Below are positions 51,823 through 59,331 of a stretch of DNA of 64,000 bases, one piece after another. The stretch covers positions 1 to 64,000 of the forward strand of contig NZ_LABZ01000070.1 of NCBI RefSeq assembly GCF_001043955.1, written 5' to 3'. Position numbers and translations under genes: made by a program. The notes beneath the pieces are model-generated. The model saw only the letters and a list, made by a program, of their open reading frames with translations. It did not search any database and was not told where the DNA came from. Each line of letters opens with the position of its first letter. Position 1 is the stretch's first letter. Origin of the DNA: Methylobacterium tarhaniae (GTDB lineage: Bacteria > Pseudomonadota > Alphaproteobacteria > Rhizobiales > Beijerinckiaceae).

Positions 51823-53786
51823 AACAAAAATCCGCGACCGAACGAGAACCTGAGCGGACGAAGCGGTGGCTTGCCACCGCAAGTCTGCTGAGGGCCTGGG
51901 CCGGCGACGCGGGTGGCGGCCCGTCGCGGACCGCACGGCACGACCGGCGCTTCGCGCTCCTCGCCCTCGCCGTCGCGCTCGCCTGGAGCGGCTGGCTCTC
52001 CCACCTGCACCTCTCCGGCCGCGCCACGCCCCTCGACCGCGCCGAATCGGCCCTCACGGACCTGCGCCTGCGCCTGGCCGGACCGCGCACGCCGCCGTCC
52101 GGCATCGTCATCGTCGCCATCGACGACGAGACCGTCCGGCGCGAGGGCGGGTTCCCGGTCTCGCGCGCGATGATGGCGCGCCTGATCGAGACGATCGCGG
52201 CGGCCCGGCCGCGCGCCCTCGCCGTCGATGTCCTGTTCCTGGAAGCCGGCCGCCAGCCGGAGGCGGACCGGGCTCTGGGCGCCGCCCTCGCCAAGGCCCC
52301 CTCGGTCCTTGCGGCGGCGGCGGTGTTCGACGGCGGCGCGAGCGAGGACGGCATCCCGGTCGCCGCCGCCCTGCACCGGCCGACCCCGGTGATCGGCCGG
52401 GAGGCCGCGTCGGGCCTCGTCAACGTGTCCGAGGATGCTGCCGGCGTTCCCCGGCACCTTCCCCTCGTCGTCCGCGCGGGCGAGGAGGTCGCCGCCTCCT
52501 TCGTGCTGCGCGCCGCCTCCCTGGCGGCCCGGAGCGATCCGGTCCTGGGCGCGCAGGCGGTGCGGATCGGGGCCGCGCGCGTCCCGCTCGATCTCGGCCG
52601 TCACCTGCCCCTGCGCCCCTACGGCCCGCGCCGCACGATCCCGACGGTGAGCGCCGCCGGGCTCCTCGACGGCACGGTCCCGGCCCCCGCGCTGGCCGAT
52701 CGCGTCGTCGTCGTCGGCGCCACGGCGCTCGGCGGGAGCGACACCTTCGCCACGGCCTTCGACCCGGTCATGCCGGGCGTCGAGCTGCTGACGACCGGGA
52801 TCGCCCACCTGATGACCGGCGGCGGGCTCACCCGCGATGCGGGCGTGCGGCGGCTCGATGCCGCCGTCTCCATCGGCCTCGCCGGCGCCGCCGCGCTCCT
52901 GATCGCGCTCGCCCCGCCCGGCCCGGCGATCCTGCTCGTGCTTTTGCTCCTGGCGGGATGGCTCACCGCGGGGGCGGTCGCCTTCGCCTGCGGGATCTGG
53001 TGGAGCGCCGCCCTGCCGCTGGCGGCGGCCGGGCTTCCGGCCCTGTCCTGCGCGGCGGCGCGCCAGGCGCTCGACCGCCGCAGGGCGGCGGCTCTGGCCC
53101 GCTCGGAGCAGGCGCTGCGCCGGCTGCAGCCCGCCGCCCTGGCGGAGCGCCTCGCCTGGGACCCGGCCTACCTCACCGAGCCCGTCGCGCGGGACATCCC
53201 GGTGCTGTTCATCGACCTCACCGGGTTCACCCGCCAGAGCGAGCGCCTCGGCCCGGCCCGTACCCGGGCGGTGCTCAAGTCGTTCCACGACCTCGTCGAC
53301 GAGACCGCCTCCGGGCATGGGGGCCTCGTCGTGAACTTCATGGGCGACGGCGCGATGGTGGTGTTCGGCGCGCTCGATCCCGATCCTGCGGTGGCTGCCC
53401 GGGCGGTCGCGGCGGCCGAGGCCCTCATCGCCCGCACCGCGGAGTGGATCGCGCGCGAACCCGAGCTGGCCGGGGCCGGGCGCGCCCTCGACGTGCGGAT
53501 CGGCGCGCATCACGGGCCGGTGATCCTCTCACGCCTGGGCAGCGACACCAACCAGCACATCACGGCGACGGGCGACACGGTCAACGTCGCGAGCCGCCTG
53601 CTCGCGGTCGCCTCCCAGGCCGGCATCCGCCTCGCCGTCAGCGGCGACCTCCTGGCGGCGGCCGGCCTCGACGCCCCGGGCGCGATCTTCGACGGGCCGC
53701 ACGCGACGGCCATCCGCGGCCGCGCGCAGAGCCTCGACGTCTGGCTGGGGCGCGGCCCGGAGCCGTCACAGGCCCCGGAGGCGTGA
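51819..53786 (+). CDS. CHASE2-domain class III nucleotide cyclase
   Basis: 655 residues. The start is TTG 51819, because a stop codon lies just upstream and no ATG/GTG occurs before the first TM. TM ~45-60; periplasmic CHASE2 ~65-335 (GIVIVAIDDETV, ALAVDVLF, VVVVGATALGGSD, PGVELLTTGIAHL); two or three TMs ~350-412; cytosolic cyclase ~455-645. Metal Asp466 (FIDLTGFTR) and Asp510 (MGDGAMVVFG) are kept, as are the transition-state Asn589 and Arg593 (GDTVNVASR). Base-selecting positions are altered: Asn506 where adenylate cyclases have Lys, and His580 where Asp/Thr is usual. It probably feeds the Crp regulator upstream, but product identity is uncertain. Confidence 0.88.
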   Translation: MQQKSATEREPERTKRWLATASLLRAWAGDAGGGPSRTARHDRRFALLALAVALAWSGWLSHLHLSGRATPLDRAESALTDLRLRLAGPRTPPSGIVIVAIDDETVRREGGFPVSRAMMARLIETIAAARPRALAVDVLFLEAGRQPEADRALGAALAKAPSVLAAAAVFDGGASEDGIPVAAALHRPTPVIGREAASGLVNVSEDAAGVPRHLPLVVRAGEEVAASFVLRAASLAARSDPVLGAQAVRIGAARVPLDLGRHLPLRPYGPRRTIPTVSAAGLLDGTVPAPALADRVVVVGATALGGSDTFATAFDPVMPGVELLTTGIAHLMTGGGLTRDAGVRRLDAAVSIGLAGAAALLIALAPPGPAILLVLLLLAGWLTAGAVAFACGIWWSAALPLAAAGLPALSCAAARQALDRRRAAALARSEQALRRLQPAALAERLAWDPAYLTEPVARDIPVLFIDLTGFTRQSERLGPARTRAVLKSFHDLVDETASGHGGLVVNFMGDGAMVVFGALDPDPAVAARAVAAAEALIARTAEWIAREPELAGAGRALDVRIGAHHGPVILSRLGSDTNQHITATGDTVNVASRLLAVASQAGIRLAVSGDLLAAAGLDAPGAIFDGPHATAIRGRAQSLDVWLGRGPEPSQAPEA

Positions 53787-53806
53787 GCCGGCCCCCCGGG
53801 GCCCGC

Positions 53807-53850
53807 GTGACCATGGATTCTGTGACCATGGATCTGTGACCTGGGTCACG
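53807..53850. promoter_or_regulatory. CRP-like operator with two upstream half-site repeats
   Basis: TGTGA-CCTGGG-TCACG at 53835-53850 matches the CRP consensus TGTGA-N6-TCACA at 9 of 10 arm positions. Two further GTGACC half-sites at 53807 and 53822 repeat at 15- and 14-base spacing. It lies 54 bases upstream of the His/Gly-rich gene. The Crp-family protein at 50567 keeps the residues that read this motif. Confidence 0.6.
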
Positions 53851-53904
53851 GATCCCGGGCGCGAACGGGCCGAGGATGGCGTCACTCCAACAGGGAGAGA
53901 CACC

Positions 53905-54252
53905 ATGACGACGATCTCGACGAAGATGATGGTGGCGGCCGGTATCACCCTGGCGGCCCTGGCCGTCGGTACCGGCAGCGCGGAGGCCCGCGGGTTCGGG
54001 CGTGGCGGGTTCGGACATGGCGGCTTCGGACATGGCGGGTTCCGGCATGGCGGGTTCGGCCATCATGGCGGCTTCGGGTACCGGGGCGGCTTCGGACACG
54101 GCCGGTTCGGCCATCACGGCCGTTTCTACCGCCACGGCCACCGCTACCGCTTCGGCGGCCTGGGCTTCGGCGGCCTTGCCTCGGGCATCTACGGCGATTG
54201 CCGCGTGATCTTCAGTCCCGCGCTCGGCCGTTACGCACGCTTCTGCGGCTGA
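53905..54252 (+). CDS. Small secreted His/Gly/Phe-rich repeat protein
   Basis: 115 residues from the ATG at 53905 (CAGGGAGAG upstream). Signal peptide MTTISTKMMVAAGITLAALA to GSAEA; the mature part is a low-complexity array of RGGFGHGGF units with about 15 histidines, then an ordered-looking tail with two cysteines (GDCRVIFSP...RYARFCG). Similar Gly/His-rich sulfur-containing proteins of Methylobacterium and Bradyrhizobium are uncharacterised. Metal binding (Zn, Ni, Cu) is a fair inference, given the ZnuD-like receptor downstream. It is probably controlled by the CRP-like site upstream. Confidence 0.82.
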   Translation: MTTISTKMMVAAGITLAALAVGTGSAEARGFGRGGFGHGGFGHGGFRHGGFGHHGGFGYRGGFGHGRFGHHGRFYRHGHRYRFGGLGFGGLASGIYGDCRVIFSPALGRYARFCG

Positions 54253-54591
54253 CCACCTCCCCGCCGGATTCCCGGACCGGGCAGGTCGGCCCGGGGAACG
54301 GAGACGTGGCGAGCGGAGGCGTAGCCGGAGCGACGGTGAGGGGGCTCGACGAGCGAGGCTCCTCCGCAGACGCCCCCTCACCCTCGCGGCGAACCTTCGG
54401 TGCGCTTTGGGCGTCCTGAGCCCCTTCCCCGCCCACGGGGATGGGGATGTCCGCGCCCATCCTGCCGCGGAGCCTGGCCCGCACGCCTCCGGCCGTCGCC
54501 GGCGCCGGGGATGTTGTAATAGTGTTACGCTTGCGGTGTTTGCCGCTCGGTCGGCATTCGCGCGCTTGTCAGCCGGGCCCCGAGCGGCACA
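54253..54591. other. Gene-free region with a long-arm stem-loop
   Basis: No supported gene. Perfect 11-base arms GGTGAGGGGGC (54335-54345) and GCCCCCTCACC (54372-54382) with a 26-base loop form a palindrome that may be a dispersed intergenic element or a terminator. Further on, around 54515-54535, GTAATAGTGTTAC is a weak second candidate for a metal-regulator site. Confidence 0.5.
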
Positions 54592-54614
54592 GATGAAACA
54601 TTATAACGTTCATC
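54592..54614. promoter_or_regulatory. Zur-box-like palindrome before the TonB receptor
   Basis: A 23-base imperfect palindrome with arms GATGAA/TTCATC and an A/T core ACATTATAACGT resembles Zur boxes (GTTATAnnATAAC core with GAAA/TTTC flanks). It ends 10 bases before the ATG at 54625, so binding would block transcription or translation start. Confidence 0.5.
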
Positions 54615-54624
54615 TGGATGAAAG

Positions 54625-56766
54625 ATGCCCTATCGCCGCCGCCTGGCCCTGCTGGCAGTCAGCACCGCGCTCCCGCTCGTCACCGGTGCCGCGGGGCAGG
54701 CGCGGGCCGAGGACATCAAGCTCGAGGAGATCACCGTCTCGTCGCCGAGCCCGATCGTGGGGCGCCCCGCGGCGGGACCGGGGACCGGCATGGGAGCTGC
54801 CTACCCGATCGGCGTGCTGCCGGTCGTCACCAACACGTTCTCGCCCGTCACGGTGGTCACCCGGGAGCAGATCGCGCGGGACCAGCCGCGCACCCTGGGA
54901 GATGCGCTGTTCGACCGGCCGGGCATCTCCTCGACCACCTACGCGCCCGGTGCGGCCTCCCGGCCGATCATCCGCGGCCTCGACAATGCCCGGGTGCGCA
55001 TCCAGGAGAACGGCATCGTCAATGGCGGCGTATCCGATCTCGGCGAGGACCACGCCGTCCCGGTCAATCCGCTCGTCGCCGACCGGCTGGAGGTGATCCG
55101 CGGGCCCGCCACGCTCCGCTACGGCTCGGGCGCCATCGGCGGCGTCGTCTCGGCCGAGAACAACCGGGTGCCGACCTTCATCCCGGCCAACGGCTATACC
55201 GGCCAGGTCACCACGGGCTATTCGACGGTCGATAACGGTCGCCTCGGCGCGGCGACCGTGGATGCCGGCAAGGACGGCTTCGCCGTGCACGCCGACGGCT
55301 TCAGGACGGCCGCCGACAGCTATGCGATTCCCGGCGGGATCCAGCGCAATTCCTACAACGAGTCGCAGGGCGGCTCGGTCGGCGTCTCGGCGATCGGCGA
55401 CCGCGGCTTCGTCGGCGTCGCATTCAGCCATTACAACGCGATCTACGCCATTCCGGGCGGGGAGGCCGAGCAGGCCCGCACGCGCCTGACCCCGAACCAG
55501 GACCGGGTGCTGTCGCGGGGCGAGTACCGCCCGCTCGACGGTCCCTTCGAGGCGATCCGCTACTGGGCCGGCTACTCGGTCTACCGGCACGACGAGATCG
55601 GCATCGGCGAGAACGGGATCGAGGGCCGGCAGGCGACCTTCAAGAACCGCGAGGCCGAGCTGCGGATCGAGGCGCAGCACGTTCCGGTCTTCACCGCGCT
55701 CGGCACGCTCACCGGCGCCATCGGCGTCCAGGCCGACCGGCGGTCGATCAACACCCAGCTCGAGGCCTTCCTGCCGCAGACCGACTCGCGGGCGGGCGCC
55801 ATCTACCTGTTCGAGCAGCTCGAGGTGCTGCCCGGGACGCGGCTGCAGGCCGCCGGCCGGATCGAGGGCGACCGCATCCGCAGCACCGCGGCGCTGTTTC
55901 CGGGCGACTACCTCCCGGTCGATGGCGAGGACCCCCTCGCCTTTCGCCTGACCCGCCGCTTCGCCCCGAAGAGCGCGAGCGTCGGGCTGTTGCAGGACCT
56001 GCCCTACGGCTTCGTGGCGAGCCTCACCGGATCCTATGTCGAGCGGGCGCCGACGGGCTACGAGCTGTTCTCGCAGGGCCCCCACGACGCGACCGCGACC
56101 TTCGAGATCGGCGATCCGACCCTGCGGCTGGAGCGTGCGCGCACGGTCGAGGCCAGCATCCGCCACGGCGACGGGCCGCTGCGCTTCGAGGCGACCGGCT
56201 ATTACACCCGCTATACGGGCTTCATCTACAAGCGCCTGACCGGGGCCCTGTGCGACGACGACTTCGCGAGTTGCGGCACCGGGGACGAGCTGCGCCAGGT
56301 CGTCTATTCGCAGCAGAACGCCACCTTCTACGGGGCGGAGCTGATCGGGCAATACGACGCCGTGCCGGTCCGCAACGGGTTCCTCGGGGTCGAGGGACGC
56401 TTCGATGCCGTGCGGGCGACGTTCGACGACGGCACCAACGTGCCGCGCATCCCGCCCTACCGGCTCGGCGGCGGCGTCTACCTGCGCGCGGAGGGATGGT
56501 TCGCGCGGGTGAACCTGCTGCACGCCTTCGCCCATACCCGGATCGCGCCGTTCGAGACCGACACGCCCGGCTACAACGACCTGCGCGCCGAGGTGAGCTA
56601 CACCAAGGCGCTCGACCCGGCGGTCTACGGTGCCAGCGAGGTGACGCTCGGGTTGCAGGGCCGCAACCTGCTCGACGACGACATCCGCAACTCGGCCTCG
56701 TTCAAGAAGGACGAGATCCTTCTGCCGGGACGCAACCTGCGGCTGTTCCTGACCGCGCGGTTCTGA
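54625..56766 (+). CDS. TonB-dependent outer-membrane receptor (ZnuD-like)
   Basis: 713 residues. Signal MPYRRRLALLAVSTALPLV to ARA; TonB-box-like LEEITVS; plug with LGDALFDRPGISSTTYAPGA, SRPIIRGLDNARVRIQENG, VSDLGEDHAVPVNPLVADRL, EVIRGPATLRYGSGAIGGVV. The SDLxxDHAVxVxPLxADRxEVxRGPATLxYGSGAIGGVV stretch is the signature of the ZnuD zinc/heme receptor group. The barrel ends in a terminal Phe (LFLTARF). The gene lies behind a Zur-like palindrome. Zinc is the preferred inference; another metal complex cannot be excluded. It is convergent with cheY. Confidence 0.88.
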   Translation: MPYRRRLALLAVSTALPLVTGAAGQARAEDIKLEEITVSSPSPIVGRPAAGPGTGMGAAYPIGVLPVVTNTFSPVTVVTREQIARDQPRTLGDALFDRPGISSTTYAPGAASRPIIRGLDNARVRIQENGIVNGGVSDLGEDHAVPVNPLVADRLEVIRGPATLRYGSGAIGGVVSAENNRVPTFIPANGYTGQVTTGYSTVDNGRLGAATVDAGKDGFAVHADGFRTAADSYAIPGGIQRNSYNESQGGSVGVSAIGDRGFVGVAFSHYNAIYAIPGGEAEQARTRLTPNQDRVLSRGEYRPLDGPFEAIRYWAGYSVYRHDEIGIGENGIEGRQATFKNREAELRIEAQHVPVFTALGTLTGAIGVQADRRSINTQLEAFLPQTDSRAGAIYLFEQLEVLPGTRLQAAGRIEGDRIRSTAALFPGDYLPVDGEDPLAFRLTRRFAPKSASVGLLQDLPYGFVASLTGSYVERAPTGYELFSQGPHDATATFEIGDPTLRLERARTVEASIRHGDGPLRFEATGYYTRYTGFIYKRLTGALCDDDFASCGTGDELRQVVYSQQNATFYGAELIGQYDAVPVRNGFLGVEGRFDAVRATFDDGTNVPRIPPYRLGGGVYLRAEGWFARVNLLHAFAHTRIAPFETDTPGYNDLRAEVSYTKALDPAVYGASEVTLGLQGRNLLDDDIRNSASFKKDEILLPGRNLRLFLTARF

Positions 56767-56780
56767 ACCTGCCGGCCTCC

Positions 56781-56804
56781 GGCACGGCGCGATCGGGCCG
56801 TGCC
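56781..56804. terminator. Stem-loop between convergent receptor and cheY genes
   Basis: Perfect 8-base arms GGCACGGC (56781-56788) and GCCGTGCC (56797-56804) lie 14 bases after the receptor stop in the 111-bp convergent gap. A second stem, CCTCGC/GCGAGG, follows nearby. There is no T run. Confidence 0.55.
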
Positions 56805-56877
56805 TCGGTCCGGATGCGGGTCCTCGCAGGCCCGCTTTCCGGGACCGGAGCGAGGACACAAGGCGCGCCGCCCGCGA

Positions 56878-57243
56878 TCAGGCGCGGGTGAGCTTCGAGA
56901 CGACGGCGAGCAGCTGCTCGGGCTTGAACGGCTTGGTGATCCAGCCCGTCGCGCCGGCCGCCTTGGCCTGCTGCTTGATGCCCTCGTCCGATTCCGTGCT
57001 CAGGAACAGGATCGGCACGCCGGTCAGGCTCGGCAGCGTCCGGATGTTCTTGATCATGTCGAGGCCGTTCATCACCGGCATGTTGAGATCGGTGATGATG
57101 AGGTCGAGCGCGCTCGACTTGGCCTTCGCGACCCCTTCGGCGCCGTCGGCGGCCTCGATGACGGTGTGCCCCGCCGGTCCGAGAACCACTTTGATCATCT
57201 GCCGGATGCTCGCGGAGTCGTCGACGGCGAGAACGGTAGCCAT
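56878..57243 (-). CDS. cheY: CheY-type chemotaxis response regulator
   Basis: 121 residues from the ATG at 57243 (GGAG 11 bases upstream). Receiver residues are Asp8/Asp9, phospho-Asp52 in ITDLNMPVMNG, Ser/Thr82-83 (LSTES), and Lys104 (ITKPFKPEQLL). There is no output domain. The close match to CheY rather than FixJ, and the adjoining cheA/cheW cluster, indicate the phospho-acceptor for that CheA. It lies 44 bp downstream of the STAS gene on the same strand. Confidence 0.92.
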   Translation of the reverse strand: MATVLAVDDSASIRQMIKVVLGPAGHTVIEAADGAEGVAKAKSSALDLIITDLNMPVMNGLDMIKNIRTLPSLTGVPILFLSTESDEGIKQQAKAAGATGWITKPFKPEQLLAVVSKLTRA

Positions 57244-57287
57244 GGGGTGAACACTCCGGGATGGTGATGAGGGGCCGCGCGCGGGAA

Positions 57288-57575
57288 TCAGTTCGCCGAA
57301 GCGAGGGAGCCTTGAACCGTGAGGCCGGCCCGGGCGAAGGCGGCCTGCACGATGTCGGACGCATCGACGACGGTGAGCCGCTTGGCCCGACGCTCCGCCG
57401 TGCCGGCCGCCGAGACGACCAGCTGCACGAAGGCGATGTCGGCACGCTCGACGCCGGCGCAATCCAGAACCAGGTCCGTGCTCGCGGCGAGGGCGGCGGC
57501 GATCTCGCCGTGAAGGGTGCGGATCGCGCGCAGGGAGCAATCGCCCGGCATCGTGACCGTGAGGGAATCTGACAT
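57288..57575 (-). CDS. STAS-domain protein (anti-sigma-factor-antagonist-like)
   Basis: 95 residues from the ATG at 57575. Compact STAS fold: TVTMPGDCSLRAIRTLHGEI, LVLDCAGVERADIAFVQLVVSA (loop where SpoIIAA has DSSG and its phospho-Ser; here ADIAFVQ, so no Ser at the usual place), and RAKRLTVVDASDIVQAAFARAG. Its pairing with cheY and a divergent soluble MCP matches chemosensory operons in which a STAS protein acts as an additional partner of CheA or CheY. Binding partner unknown. Confidence 0.85.
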   Translation of the reverse strand: MSDSLTVTMPGDCSLRAIRTLHGEIAAALAASTDLVLDCAGVERADIAFVQLVVSAAGTAERRAKRLTVVDASDIVQAAFARAGLTVQGSLASAN

Positions 57576-57782
57576 GGCGGCCCCGGCGTCCTCGGGAGGC
57601 GTCCAAACCGCGCCTCGCCGCAAGACTAAGCGGGAACTGTGTAAAACTTTCTTGAACCAGCCGATCCGGTCGGTGCCGCAGCGATAACGCTTCCGCAAGC
57701 ATGGTCGCCGTAGCGTCTTCGGACACGGAGCGCGACGGCAACCGAGCGCGGACGCTACGAACGGTTCCATGGAGCGCGGACG

Positions 57783-58973
57783 ATGATTTCCGAGGCGGCA
57801 CAGGTGACGCAGGAGCGCCCCCGTGCGCGGTGGTTCCGGCCTCGCGGCCCGGAGACTCCCGTGCCCGCGATCCTCGTGCCGGCCCCGGCGGTCGTCGACG
57901 ACGCGCCGCCTGCCGCGGAGGTGTCCGGCGCCGCCGATCTCCTGCAATCCTGGCTCGGCCTGTCCACGCTGCAACGGCGGACGCTGGACGCCCTGATCGG
58001 CGAACTCGGCCTCGCCTCCGGCCACATGGAGGAGAGCGTTCACGGCCTGACGGATCGCTTCGAGAACATCGCCGCGACGACCCGGGACCAGGCCGCGATC
58101 GTGCAGGGCCTCGTCGCCTCGATCCAGGCCGTCGAGATCGACGGACGCTCGGTTCCCCTCTCCGACGTCGCCTCCGGGCTCGGGGAGACGCTGTCGGCGC
58201 TGATGGACAAGGTCGGCCGGCTCTCGCGCCAGGGCGGCGCGACCGCCCGCTCCCTCGATGCGGTGCTGACCGAGATCGACGCGGTCGAGGGCAGCGTCGC
58301 GCGGATCGAGACGATCAACCGCCAGACGAACCTGCTCGCCCTCAACGCCAAGATCGAGGCGGCGCGGGCGGGCGAGGCGGGCCGCGCCTTCGCGGTGGTG
58401 GCCGACGAGGTCCGCCTCCTGGCGCAATCGATCAACACGCTCTCCGGCACCATCAAGGATCAGATCGGCTCCATCGCCACCGGCCTGCGCGAGAGCCACG
58501 GCCTGCTGCAGGACATCGCGACCGTCGACGTCTCGGACGAGAGCCGCAGCGCCGAGACCCGCGTCGCCACCGTCATGCAGGCGCTCGTCGCACAGAACTC
58601 GCGCTTCGCCGGCGTCCTGCAGCAGACCGCGGAGACGACGCAGTCGATCACGGCCGATGTGTCGGGCGCCATCGTCGCCATGCAGTTCCAGGACCTGACG
58701 AAGCAGCGCCTCCAGAACGGCGAGACCGTGCTGCGGGCGCTCGCGCGGGAATCCGGGCGGCTGGCCGAGGAGGCGCAGGCCCAGCGCCTCGATGCGCCGG
58801 GGCTCGCGCCCGACCAGGCCTGGGCCGAGGCGATGATCGCCGCCTGCACCCTCGGCGAGGTCCGAGACCGCTTGCGGCGTCAGGTGCTGGGCCAGGAGCC
58901 GGCCGGCGGACCGGCGGGGGCCGCGGCCGAGGCGAAGCCTGTGGACGACCTCGACGGCATCGACCTGTTCTGA
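57783..58973 (+). CDS. Soluble methyl-accepting chemotaxis-like protein
   Basis: 396 residues with no TM segment. The N-terminal ~60 residues are Pro/Ala-rich; then a long coiled coil includes the signalling tip [38 protein letters not shown] (the MCP hairpin with CheA/CheW contact), and a return helix [18 protein letters not shown]. The C-terminal helix [16 protein letters not shown] resembles CheZ/Tsr-associated QFQD motifs. It is divergent from the STAS-cheY pair (207 bp) and upstream of cheA. It probably senses an intracellular cue; no ligand domain is seen. Confidence 0.87.
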   Translation: MISEAAQVTQERPRARWFRPRGPETPVPAILVPAPAVVDDAPPAAEVSGAADLLQSWLGLSTLQRRTLDALIGELGLASGHMEESVHGLTDRFENIAATTRDQAAIVQGLVASIQAVEIDGRSVPLSDVASGLGETLSALMDKVGRLSRQGGATARSLDAVLTEIDAVEGSVARIETINRQTNLLALNAKIEAARAGEAGRAFAVVADEVRLLAQSINTLSGTIKDQIGSIATGLRESHGLLQDIATVDVSDESRSAETRVATVMQALVAQNSRFAGVLQQTAETTQSITADVSGAIVAMQFQDLTKQRLQNGETVLRALARESGRLAEEAQAQRLDAPGLAPDQAWAEAMIAACTLGEVRDRLRRQVLGQEPAGGPAGAAAEAKPVDDLDGIDLF

Positions 58974-59331
58974 CCTGACGGACATCGTCGACGGATCACG
59001 CCGCGGAGCGCCTCGCGCGCTGCCGCGGCTTCGGCGCGCCGCGACCCCCGGGAACCGCGGGCGCTCCTCGCCTCGCCGTCTCAGCAAAGACAAAAATCCT
59101 AACGTAGAGTTTCGGAAATTTCTCTGGGCGATAACTGAAAATTAGCCTGCAGCCGGCAATATTTTCTTACTGCGATATTCCGCATTTCCAAGCGCCGACT
59201 CCAGATCTCGTTAACTCTGACTCCGCCCGCACGACCGGGCGTTCTTGCAGGATAGGAGCGACGGGGCGGGCCGGGGCGGCGTGACGCAGTTATCCTCGTG
59301 ATTTCCGCGCGATCGAAGGGTCGATGCAGAC
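58974..59331. other. Gene-free region with AT-rich cheA promoter zone
   Basis: No coding frame is convincing in this 358-bp stretch. About 59085-59215 is AT-rich compared with the flanks and probably carries the promoter of cheA-cheW-mcp. I could not identify definite sigma-factor boxes. Confidence 0.45.
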
